Origin: Anaeroplasmataceae bacterium
GTDB taxonomy: Bacteria > Bacillota_I > Bacilli_A > Acholeplasmatales > Anaeroplasmataceae
DNA: 64,000 nt
NCBI GenBank assembly: GCA_029057785.1
Contig: JAIDZC010000018.1
Span: 1-64,000 of the forward strand
Direction: 5' to 3'
This document shows, one piece after another, positions 33,881-41,877 of this stretch (positions within the stretch are counted from its first letter, which is position 1; each line of letters opens with the position of its first letter). The notes beneath the pieces were generated by a model. It ran no database searches. It was not told the origin of the DNA and saw only the letters and a program-made list of their open reading frames with translations. Position numbers and translations under genes: made by a program.

Positions 33881-34840
33881 TTACTTATAGTAGGCGATTT
33901 TGTAGAAGTAAGGATAGTTTGCCATAACTTCACTTAGCTTTGTTTTTGTAGAAGCTGGATCATGAACGATGAAGCTACTTGCTGAAAGTGAGTTAGCTCC
34001 AGTGAAACCTACAACTAAAACCCAATGTTGTCCACCATTTACTGTCTTTAAACCAATCAAAACAGGTTGATTATTTTTCAATTTAGTATAGATTGTGTTT
34101 AGATAGGTAGTAGCAGTTGAAGTGGTGTAGTTGCTTGGCCAGTATAGTGAGCCATCTGCAGTATAGCTTGAACTATTTCTTATAGTTGCAGGAGTTTTTT
34201 CAAGTCCTGTACGATAGCTTTCGCTCATAGCCATACATGTGGTTAAGCAACCAATTTCTCTAATGGTTTGTCCTCTTGAACCAAGAGTTAGATTTGCCCA
34301 TCTAGAATCATATTGTTTATAACTTACCACGGATAAGGAAACAGCACTATAGGTAGTGTTACTAACCAAATAAGAATTGGATACGTATCCTATTTTATTT
34401 CCTTCAAATAATACTTTGGAAAAAGCTCCACTATTGGCTAATACAACAACATAATCATTGTGTCTCACCTTTTCAAATTGTGCATAAGAAGTGGAAGGAC
34501 CAGTACGAACGTTTAGATTTGAACCATCCCCTGTGTCTACTCGTTTGACGTTGCTAGATAGAATGGTAACATAATCCTTATGTACATAGCCATAAGTGTT
34601 TTCTAAATATTCTACATAATAAAAGCTTCCTTTTTCATTTAGAATAGTAAGATAAGAATTATCCTTTACCTTTCCTATTATGGAAGATGAAGTTGAGCTG
34701 TTTGCTCGAACATTAAGATTTGTTCCATTTGTTTCTACAATACCTGCCCTACTAGATGCGGTAGCAGCATTAGCCTTTGGGAATATATTTAGACTAAATA
34801 AAGCTATCAGCGCTCCTAGAAATATAAGTATTTTTTTCAT
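33881..34840 (-). CDS. Exported SH3b-repeat protein with C39-like peptidase domain
   Basis: This 319 aa precursor starts MKKILIFLGALIALFSLNIFPKANA, a clear signal peptide. Two bacterial SH3 domains follow: GTNLNVRANSSTSSSIIGKV (about 45-90) and GSNLNVRTGPSTSYAQFEKV (about 108-160), which bind cell-wall peptides. Residues about 175-319 form a C39-like papain fold with catalytic Cys in IGCLTTCMAM, His in GGQHWVLVVGF and Asp in VHDPAS. It is likely a wall-associated peptidase. GGAGGTAGATATA supports ATG 34840 instead of the start 21 bases upstream. Confidence 0.85.
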   Translation of the reverse strand: MKKILIFLGALIALFSLNIFPKANAATASSRAGIVETNGTNLNVRANSSTSSSIIGKVKDNSYLTILNEKGSFYYVEYLENTYGYVHKDYVTILSSNVKRVDTGDGSNLNVRTGPSTSYAQFEKVRHNDYVVVLANSGAFSKVLFEGNKIGYVSNSYLVSNTTYSAVSLSVVSYKQYDSRWANLTLGSRGQTIREIGCLTTCMAMSESYRTGLEKTPATIRNSSSYTADGSLYWPSNYTTSTATTYLNTIYTKLKNNQPVLIGLKTVNGGQHWVLVVGFTGANSLSASSFIVHDPASTKTKLSEVMANYPYFYKIAYYK

Positions 34841-34864
34841 TATATCTACCTCCACTACCATTAT

Positions 34865-34893
34865 AAAGAAAATACCAACCCCTTGGGCTGGTA
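34865..34893 (-). terminator. Terminator of the esterase-like gene
   Basis: On the minus strand ACCAGCCC, loop AAG, GGGTTGGT, then ATTTTCTTT. It ends the gene at 34908-35567 and lies upstream of the exported peptidase gene. Confidence 0.65.
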
Positions 34894-34907
34894 ATATTTA
34901 GCAGTGA

Positions 34908-35567
34908 TTATAAAACAAGATAGGAGAATGCATCAAAGATTTTTAGTTTCCAAGCGGCTTCGCTATGCTCTTTATTCTCATCTGTATTGATAATGGCATT
35001 TGGGAAAAATTCTTTTAAGAACTCTGTATGCTTTAAGCACAAACCATTTTCCTCCAGTTTTCCTGAATATATGTAGCACAGGTTATTTTCTGGTATAGCT
35101 AAAGCTTTTACTGCATCAGGGTTTATCATTGGAGATAGAAGAATCATACCTTTAAAAATTTCACTTTGGTTTAAAGCAATAGCCGTATAGCATGCTTTTG
35201 AACAGCCAAAAGAATAGATGTAGTTATTCATACGATATCTTCCTGATAAATAGGGATGAATGGCTGAAACGATAAAATCAGCTAATGTCTTTGATTCATA
35301 TTCTTCATTTCTTCGGTCAGGATTGCTCGCAGCTGCAATTCCTATATAGATAGCTTCTTTCCCTTCAAAGGATAATTCTTCAATCACATGATCTAAGCCC
35401 AAAGACACGCCTCTATAGGAATCCTCATCCTTATAAAGATTTTGTCCATCTAATAAATAGATTACAGGATAATATCTTGAGGTATTGTTATACTCCTTTG
35501 GTAAGGCTATGGATATTCGGATTGCACGATTTAAAGGAAAGCAGTTTATTTTGAATCCTTCTAACAT
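34908..35567 (-). CDS. Esterase-family alpha/beta hydrolase
   Basis: This 219 aa protein resembles the esterase D/Fes family: IALPKEYNNTSRYYPVIYLLDGQNLY, then an oxyanion-type IYIGIAAASNPDRRNEEY and a nucleophile elbow SFGCSKAC (Ser after G-C, a variant of G-x-S-x-G). HSEAAWK near the C-terminus supplies a His of the triad. It lacks a signal peptide and is probably cytoplasmic. The substrate is unknown. The variant elbow could mean altered activity. Confidence 0.75.
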   Translation of the reverse strand: MLEGFKINCFPLNRAIRISIALPKEYNNTSRYYPVIYLLDGQNLYKDEDSYRGVSLGLDHVIEELSFEGKEAIYIGIAAASNPDRRNEEYESKTLADFIVSAIHPYLSGRYRMNNYIYSFGCSKACYTAIALNQSEIFKGMILLSPMINPDAVKALAIPENNLCYIYSGKLEENGLCLKHTEFLKEFFPNAIINTDENKEHSEAAWKLKIFDAFSYLVL

Positions 35568-35627
35568 AAAACATCACCTACTACCATTATACTTTATTTT
35601 TCGCGTTTTTAAAGAAAATAAAAATAT

Positions 35628-35670
35628 TTGGCAAACAACTATTGACAGTGCCAAAATATAAGTATATAAT
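35628..35670 (+). promoter_or_regulatory. Promoter of htpG with an inverted repeat at the -35
   Basis: TTGACA (35642-35647), 17 bp spacer, TATAAT (35665-35670). TTGGCA (35628-35633) and TGCCAA (35649-35654) flank the -35 and may bind a heat-shock regulator. It is not the CIRCE (HrcA) sequence. Confidence 0.75.
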
Positions 35671-35701
35671 TAAGTGTGTGATTTGAAATGGAGGACAATA
35701 T

Positions 35702-37594
35702 ATGAAAGAAAAAATGGAATTTAAAACAGAGACAAAACGTTTGTTAGATATGATGATTAACTCTATCTATACGCATAAAGAAATTTTTTTAAGAGAATTA
35801 ATCTCTAATGCAAGTGATGCAATTGATAAAAGACATTATTTGTCTTTAACAGATTCTACTAAGGCAGCAGATGCTTATGAGATTTTAGTAGAAGCAGATA
35901 AAGAGAATCGTACCTTAACTATTACAGATAATGGTATTGGTATGACTAAAGAGGATTTAATTGAACATTTGGGAACCATTGCTAAAAGTGGTAGTAAGGA
36001 ATTCTTAGAAAAGATTGAGAAGGAGAAGACTCCTGATGTAGATATTATTGGTCAGTTTGGTGTTGGATTCTATTCAGCATTTATGGTAGCTAAGGAAATT
36101 ACAGTATATACAAAATCTGTAACTGATGGTACAGCACATGTATTTACATCCTTAGGATTAGATTCTTATGACATTGATGAATGTGATAAGAAGGATTTTG
36201 GTACAAAGATTGTAATTTCTTTAAGAGAAAATACTGAGGATATCAACTATGATGAGTATTTAGATGAATATCAAATTAAGGAATTAATCAAAAAGTATTC
36301 TGATTATGTAAGATATCCAATTAAGACTTGGGTAACTAAATATGATGAAAAAAAAGATGACAAGGATGAGGAAGAGCATACACATCTAGAGCTTGAAACC
36401 ATCAACTCTATGCTTCCTATCTGGAAAAAGAATAAGAGCGAAATAACAGATGAGGAATTAAATAATTTCTATAAATCTAAGTTTATGGACTATCAGGATC
36501 CTATCACAACCATCCATGTAAATGTAGAGGGTATGCTTACCTACAATGCGTTATTATTTATTCCTAAAAAGCCTATTTATAATTTTGGTGATCAAAATGA
36601 AAGAGGACTTCAGCTATATACAAAGGGAGTATTCATTTTAGACAAATGTAAGGATTTAATTCCTGAATACCTACGCTTTGTAAAGGGCTTAGTAGATTCA
36701 GCAGATCTTCCTTTAAATATTTCTCGTGAAATGCTACAAGAGGATCGTTCTATTAAGAAGATAGCTACAAATGTGGAAAAGAAGATTTTAGCTGAGCTTG
36801 GTCGTATGCTTAAAAATGATCGTGAAAAATATGAAGAGTTCTTTAATGATTATGGTATTAACTTGAAATATGGTCTATATGAGGAATATGGTGCTAAAAA
36901 GGATTCTTTAAAGGATTTAATTATTCTTTCCAGTCTAAACCAAGAAAAACGTATTTCCTTTGCAGAATATAAGGAAGCTATGGTAGAAGGCCAAAAGGAA
37001 ATCTATTATGCAGTAGGTAAGGATAAGGATGCAGTATTAAAGCTTCCTCAAATGGATTTAATTAAAAATAAAGGCTATGATGTGTTAATCTTATCAGATG
37101 ATGTAGATGAATTCATGCTTCAAATATTAGCTGAATACGATGGAGTGAAATTTAAATCTATTAATCAAGGTGATTTAGATTTAATTGATGAAGAGGCAGC
37201 TAAAAAGATTGATGATTTAAAGGAAGAAAAGAAAGATATTTTAGAGGATATCAAAAAAGCATTACCAGAGTGCAAGGATGTCATCTTCTCTAAGCGTTTA
37301 GTAGAAGCGCCTTGTTGCTTGTCAGCAGCAGAAGGTCTATCCTTTGAAATGGAGCGTGTTTTACAGGCCCAGCATCAAGGTCACGGAATGAAGGCAGAAC
37401 GTATTTTAGAAATCAATCCTAATCATGCTGTATTCCAAGCAATGGAAACAGCTTATGCTAAGGATAAGGATAGCTTATCTAAATATGCTAAACTTCTTTA
37501 CACACAAGCTTTATTAATGGAAGGAATTCTTCCAACAGATCCTCAGGAATTTTCAAATAGCTTATGTGAGCTTATGGTAAATTCTGTTAAGTAA
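35702..37594 (+). CDS. htpG: Hsp90-type chaperone HtpG
   Basis: This 630 aa ATP-dependent chaperone has the GHKL ATPase motifs LRELISNASDAIDK, TDNGIGMTKEDL, LGTIAKSGSKEF and GQFGVGFYSAFMVA, the middle-domain Arg in LPLNISREMLQ, and the C-terminal dimerisation helices. It is complete. It has its own promoter and terminator, so it is a single-gene unit. Confidence 0.97.
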   Translation: MKEKMEFKTETKRLLDMMINSIYTHKEIFLRELISNASDAIDKRHYLSLTDSTKAADAYEILVEADKENRTLTITDNGIGMTKEDLIEHLGTIAKSGSKEFLEKIEKEKTPDVDIIGQFGVGFYSAFMVAKEITVYTKSVTDGTAHVFTSLGLDSYDIDECDKKDFGTKIVISLRENTEDINYDEYLDEYQIKELIKKYSDYVRYPIKTWVTKYDEKKDDKDEEEHTHLELETINSMLPIWKKNKSEITDEELNNFYKSKFMDYQDPITTIHVNVEGMLTYNALLFIPKKPIYNFGDQNERGLQLYTKGVFILDKCKDLIPEYLRFVKGLVDSADLPLNISREMLQEDRSIKKIATNVEKKILAELGRMLKNDREKYEEFFNDYGINLKYGLYEEYGAKKDSLKDLIILSSLNQEKRISFAEYKEAMVEGQKEIYYAVGKDKDAVLKLPQMDLIKNKGYDVLILSDDVDEFMLQILAEYDGVKFKSINQGDLDLIDEEAAKKIDDLKEEKKDILEDIKKALPECKDVIFSKRLVEAPCCLSAAEGLSFEMERVLQAQHQGHGMKAERILEINPNHAVFQAMETAYAKDKDSLSKYAKLLYTQALLMEGILPTDPQEFSNSLCELMVNSVK

Positions 37595-37616
37595 AACATA
37601 AAACCAAAAAATTAGG

Positions 37617-37642
37617 CGTGGCATCAAAATGCTACGTTTTTT
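37617..37642 (+). terminator. Terminator of htpG
   Basis: CGTGGCAT, loop CAAA, ATGCTACG, then six T. Confidence 0.85.
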
Positions 37643-37732
37643 CTATATAAGCCATCCTACAAATTATTTGTTTTTGATATTAGATATGATATAATGATTG
37701 TGTGATGAACAGGAATTTAAAAGGAGACAAAA

Positions 37733-38527
37733 ATGAAAGATAATATCGATTTACGATTACTAGAAAAACGTATAAAAATATATAAAAATCTTACAGTTAT
37801 TTTTACAATACTTTCCCCACTTGCACTACTTGGTGTAGGATTGAAATATCCGTACTCGTATTGTTTCGTAGCGTTATGTTGTTTGTTTTTTATAGTTGCC
37901 GTTATATTTGCTGTCCTTATGCATCATACACAAAAACAAATTACAGGAACTGTAGCATATTTAAAAAAAGCAAGTGATAATATAGTAACCTCAAACTACA
38001 TACTAACCGGATTTCTTAATGGCGCATATGCTGCATTAGACTTTAAGCAATGTGGTGAGCTTGGTTTTGTTAATTTTACGAGGGAAGGTATAAAGTTTTC
38101 GGCAGAAGGCAAATTTGCCATCCAAAAAGACTTTAAAGGAATTAAAGGCAATCATTTAGCATTACAAATATGCGGAACAAAGCTGGTATCTACACCAGAA
38201 GAGTATGATGATGTACTTGATTATGAAAGCAATCTATTTAAGATAAATATCGGCTATTTCGAAGATTGCCCTTTTACTGAAGAAAATGATTCTGGTTTAA
38301 TTTTACCAGAGGATGACTTAACAGGTAAAGAAATATTTTTTGCATCAAACAATGGCTATTGTTGCGACTTGGATACAGCTGAAAGTGATGATATCGATTA
38401 TGGCGTATTTGCTATATTAGAACATACAGAAGATAGTCTTACGATAAGCTTTAAATGCAAGGTCAAATGTGGTGTTGTTGATGTGATTTATGGTAAAGTA
38501 AAGCTTATTTGTGATACACAAGAATAA
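37733..38527 (+). CDS. Two-TM protein of unknown function
   Basis: Two membrane helices near the N-terminus of this 264 aa protein (about 18-37, LTVIFTILSPLALLGVGL, and 43-62, CFVALCCLFFIVAVIFAVLM) are followed by a soluble domain of about 190 residues with many Asp and Glu. I recognise no family. AAAGGAGA lies before the ATG. It is followed closely by another small membrane protein, and the pair may be one transcription unit. Confidence 0.6.
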   Translation: MKDNIDLRLLEKRIKIYKNLTVIFTILSPLALLGVGLKYPYSYCFVALCCLFFIVAVIFAVLMHHTQKQITGTVAYLKKASDNIVTSNYILTGFLNGAYAALDFKQCGELGFVNFTREGIKFSAEGKFAIQKDFKGIKGNHLALQICGTKLVSTPEEYDDVLDYESNLFKINIGYFEDCPFTEENDSGLILPEDDLTGKEIFFASNNGYCCDLDTAESDDIDYGVFAILEHTEDSLTISFKCKVKCGVVDVIYGKVKLICDTQE

Positions 38528-38576
38528 ATAAAATGACTGGATGAGAGATTTCAATTTATAATATCTGGAGGCATAG

Positions 38577-39068
38577 ATGAAAAAGAAAAAGATTAAGACA
38601 ATAAATCCTAGATTTATGTTTTGGTTTATTGCGGTATTTATGATTGGGGTTATCGCTGTGTCTTTGATGACGTATTCCCTCATATATGATAACCTACAAA
38701 CAGCATGGCCACTTTATTTAGGTGTTTCTATATTTGGGATATTCTTTATTGTTGGATTTGTTGGTATTGTTGTTTTGTTGCGAAAATATTTGATATTGAA
38801 AAGTGTATTAAAGCATGGCACAAATACTATTGGAACCTATGAGGATACTGGAAGAACTATTGGTTGGGGTACAGGAGGAGGACGTACCTCAAATGGATTC
38901 AGTGCATTTTATAATCAAATTATATTTTCATATAAGGTAAATGGAGAAAAGCGTGAATATAAGAGTTGTACAGTTTATCTTGAATCCGAGGTAATCAAGT
39001 TATTAAAAATGAGAACCTTTGCAATCAAATGCAAAGGCAAACATGCTATTATTTGTGAAGGCTTATAG
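38577..39068 (+). CDS. Two-TM protein, DUF3592-like
   Basis: This 163 aa protein has two membrane helices (about 12-33 FMFWFIAVFMIGVIAVSLMTYS and 44-67 YLGVSIFGIFFIVGFVGIVVLL). A beta-rich part follows with ANGxxY-like spacing (FSYKVNGEKREYKS), as in DUF3592 proteins. The function of that family is unknown. GGAGG precedes the ATG. Confidence 0.55.
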   Translation: MKKKKIKTINPRFMFWFIAVFMIGVIAVSLMTYSLIYDNLQTAWPLYLGVSIFGIFFIVGFVGIVVLLRKYLILKSVLKHGTNTIGTYEDTGRTIGWGTGGGRTSNGFSAFYNQIIFSYKVNGEKREYKSCTVYLESEVIKLLKMRTFAIKCKGKHAIICEGL

Positions 39069-39101
39069 TTATAAATTGAATTTAAAGAAAGGACTATAAA
39101 A

Positions 39102-39557
39102 ATGGTAATTGGAATCATTGGAGAAAACTGCAGTGGAAAATCTACACTTGCAGAAGCAATAAAAAAAGAAATAGAAGCAGAGATAATTACAGGTAAGGAT
39201 TATCTTAGAATGGCTAAATCAGAAAGTGAAGCAATTTCACTATTTAAAATGAAATTGAAAGATGCATTACATGCAGATCAAAATATTATTTATGTCATTT
39301 CAGAAAAAGAGCATATTCGCTTGCTTCCTGATGGTGCTGTTAGAATCCTTGTAAAAGCAGATATCAATACAATAAAAGAACGTTTCAAGGCAAGAATGCA
39401 TGGCAATCTACCTGTCCCAGTTGAGCAAATGCTTGAACGTAAGCATGGTATGTTTGATAATGAAATGTGTGATTATCAATTTGATGGTATATCGAAAGAT
39501 GTTACAGAGATTTGTAATGCTATTAAAAATAGTATAGATTTGAACAAGAAACAGTAA
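39102..39557 (+). CDS. Small P-loop kinase-like protein
   Basis: This 151 aa protein has Walker A GENCSGKST at residues 7-15, then a lid-like segment KERFKARMHGNLPVPVEQMLERKHG with Arg residues. The fold resembles nucleotide kinases of the AAA_33/cytidylate kinase type. No substrate motif is decisive. AAAGGA lies upstream. It may be co-transcribed with the small membrane gene before it. Confidence 0.65.
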   Translation: MVIGIIGENCSGKSTLAEAIKKEIEAEIITGKDYLRMAKSESEAISLFKMKLKDALHADQNIIYVISEKEHIRLLPDGAVRILVKADINTIKERFKARMHGNLPVPVEQMLERKHGMFDNEMCDYQFDGISKDVTEICNAIKNSIDLNKKQ

Positions 39558-39575
39558 TTTAACGGAGGAATAATA

Positions 39576-41561
39576 GTGAAATCAAAAAAACTGCGTATTA
39601 TTGCGATTATTTCAGCTGTCGTGTTTGCGGTTGCAATCATTATTGCGATAGCCGTGTGTGTAAGCAAATACAATACCGATGACGGTGGCGACGATACCGT
39701 TCCGGCAAGCATACCTATCACATACGAAAAATTGAATAGAGGGCTTGTCGTTACCCGTGGCGGCAATAAAGGAAATATTGCGTACGTATCTTGGCGTTTT
39801 TTGGTCAGCGATTCCGAGGGCACTACCTTTGACGTGTACAGAAAGAACGGAGATGAAACGGTTAAGCTCAACGACGAGCCGATTGCCGACTCCACCTTCT
39901 ATATTGACGAGGGGATAGATAAAACGAAAGAATACATCTATCACGTCGTGGCAAATACCGACAGTATGTCGGAAGAGAGCGAGGAATATACCTTAAAAGC
40001 CAACACGACTTCTGGTTGCTTTTTCATAGTACCTATTAAAGATGGAATAAAAATCAAAAACGTATGGGTGGGCGACTTGAACGGCGACGGTGCGTATGAT
40101 TACGTATTGGATAGAGTTACGGGCAACGAAACGGTTGACGATAGTGCCGATGACGACACCGTGCAGAGCCGCTTTTTAGACGGAGACGCAGGCACGCAAT
40201 CCATTGAAGCTTATTTAAATGACGGCACTTTCCTTTGGAACATAGACCTCGGCAAAAACAGCACTTATAAATATAACATTGAGCCGAGTGCCACTACTAT
40301 ATCCGTAGGTCATTGGGACGGCGTAAGTGTTTACGATTTAGACGGCGACGGCAAAGCGGAAGTTTATATTAGAATTGCTAACGGCGTAACCTTCGGCGAC
40401 GGCACGAAGTTTGAATACGAGGACGATAAAACTTGGGACTATAACGGCACGACGTACGATTGGCATCAGTGGATAGCAAGAATTGACGGTATGACGGGCA
40501 AGCTCGTAGATAAAGTGCCTATCCCTGACGACTATATTGAACATGGCTGTATGGCAGCGCAGTTCGGCGTAGGTTTTTTAGACGGTAAAAATCCTTCACT
40601 CGTTGCCGTAATGAAAAACAGAACTGACGATAAATACCATACCTTCAATATGATGATTTGCGCATTCAGCGTAAAAGACGGTGCGCTTAAAATGGATTGG
40701 AAGTGGAAAGCGCACGACGAAGGAATAGAATTACCCGAAGGGCACCAATTCAGAATTTGCGACGTGGACTTCGACGGCAAGGACGAAATTTTGGAAATAG
40801 GTTTCTGCCTTAACGGCGACGGCACTTTGCGGTACTCTCTTGCCCCTTACGGAGTAAACCACGGCGACAGATTTTACGTCGGCAGGTTCAATAAAACCGA
40901 TAACTTTATGACAGGTTACGGTATAACGCAAAACAACGATGAGAAACTTTGGGAGTATTGCTATAACGCCTCAACGGGCGAAATGCTGTGGCGGCACTAT
41001 GGTGAAAGCATAATTGACGTAGGACGTGGTTGTGCTGCCGATATTGACCCAACAATGGACGGTGTAGAGGTTTGGTCTTATAGCGGCATTTACAATGCAA
41101 AGACGGACAAGCTATTATCTGAAAAGGGACAGACAATGTGGCCCGATATAAATATTCAATGGGATGGCGATTTATTATACGAGTCGTGCCACGGAAACAA
41201 TAATTCTGTTTACATCGAGCAATGGGATTACGAAAACAAATCAGTTTCAAGGGTTGACAGCCTTTACAGCATATACAACAAAAGCGTCGGACATTATGCT
41301 TCTGCCGACACGACGGGCAAATATCCGCTATTCGTTGGTGATATTATAGGTGACTGGCGTGAGGAAGTAATTGTAATCGACTACACCGATAACTGTCTTG
41401 TAATTTATACTACACAACAAGAAACTGATTACCGTATTCCTACGCTTGCGCAAGATTCCACTTACAGGGCGTGGATGACGGTAAAGGGTTATAAACAAGG
41501 CTCTACCACCTCGTTTTACTTTGGTGCAGATATGGACATTAAAAAGACTTTCCAAAGTTAA
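39576..41561 (+). CDS. Rhamnogalacturonan lyase, polysaccharide lyase family 11 type
   Basis: This 661 aa protein has an N-terminal membrane anchor (residues 5-29, LRIIAIISAVVFAVAIIIAIAVCV). A PL11-type lyase follows: LNRGLVVTRGGNKGNIAYVSWRFLVSD ... FDVYRKNGDETVKLND, then FG-GAP-like Asp-rich segments (VGDLNGDGAYDYVLD, VYDLDGDGKAEVYIRI, CDVDFDGKDEILEIGF) that bind calcium. The family cleaves the backbone of rhamnogalacturonan I in pectin. GTG start with ACGGAGG upstream. Base composition is foreign: 31 of the 60 bases at 40081-40140 are G or C, against 21 of 60 at 39121-39180. No other pectin genes are nearby, so it arrived alone by transfer. The enzyme would act outside the cell. Confidence 0.85.
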   Translation: MKSKKLRIIAIISAVVFAVAIIIAIAVCVSKYNTDDGGDDTVPASIPITYEKLNRGLVVTRGGNKGNIAYVSWRFLVSDSEGTTFDVYRKNGDETVKLNDEPIADSTFYIDEGIDKTKEYIYHVVANTDSMSEESEEYTLKANTTSGCFFIVPIKDGIKIKNVWVGDLNGDGAYDYVLDRVTGNETVDDSADDDTVQSRFLDGDAGTQSIEAYLNDGTFLWNIDLGKNSTYKYNIEPSATTISVGHWDGVSVYDLDGDGKAEVYIRIANGVTFGDGTKFEYEDDKTWDYNGTTYDWHQWIARIDGMTGKLVDKVPIPDDYIEHGCMAAQFGVGFLDGKNPSLVAVMKNRTDDKYHTFNMMICAFSVKDGALKMDWKWKAHDEGIELPEGHQFRICDVDFDGKDEILEIGFCLNGDGTLRYSLAPYGVNHGDRFYVGRFNKTDNFMTGYGITQNNDEKLWEYCYNASTGEMLWRHYGESIIDVGRGCAADIDPTMDGVEVWSYSGIYNAKTDKLLSEKGQTMWPDINIQWDGDLLYESCHGNNNSVYIEQWDYENKSVSRVDSLYSIYNKSVGHYASADTTGKYPLFVGDIIGDWREEVIVIDYTDNCLVIYTTQQETDYRIPTLAQDSTYRAWMTVKGYKQGSTTSFYFGADMDIKKTFQS

Positions 41562-41600
41562 ATTTCAATTTATCTTTCTAATCTAAGTATAGTTAAAACC

Positions 41601-41631
41601 AAAACCTCTCGAATTGCTCGAGAGGTTTTTT
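41601..41631. terminator. Terminator after the lyase (symmetrical)
   Basis: AAAACCTCTCGA, loop ATTGC, TCGAGAGGTTTT, then further T. It also lies beyond the stop of the convergent copper ATPase gene. Confidence 0.85.
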
Positions 41632-41676
41632 GTTTATTCGTTTTTTCTTCTTAATAAGAAGTGTATTTTTGAAACA

Positions 41677-41877
41677 TTATTTTGCTTCATAGCCTGCATC
41701 AGCAACAGCCTTAGTTAATGCTTCTTTAGAAAGATTCTTTCCAGTTACAGTTGCAGATTTCTTTTCTAATGAAACAAGAACTGTTTCAACTCCAGCAACG
41801 CCACTAAGTGCCTTTTCAACATGAGCTTGGCAATGCTTACACATCATTCCTTCAACGCTTAAAGTAATTGTTTCCAT
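41677..41877 (-). CDS. copZ: Possible internal start producing free copper chaperone CopZ
   Basis: Within the 3' end of copA, on the minus strand, AAAAAGGAGGGAACAAA stands directly before ATG 41877. It is an excellent ribosome site in a coding region whose codons there read KEKGGNK. From this ATG, 66 residues form a complete HMA chaperone (GMMCKHCQAH copper site, then VETVLVSLEKKSATVTG). The same mRNA could therefore yield both the CopA-CopZ fusion and free CopZ. This is an inference from sequence; the in-frame linkage itself is observed. Confidence 0.6.
   Translation of the reverse strand: METITLSVEGMMCKHCQAHVEKALSGVAGVETVLVSLEKKSATVTGKNLSKEALTKAVADAGYEAK

Noticed and set aside
39612-39944. 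Minus-strand ORFs across the pectin lyase gene
   Set aside because: High G+C content makes long open antisense frames likely; none shows family motifs or a ribosome site.
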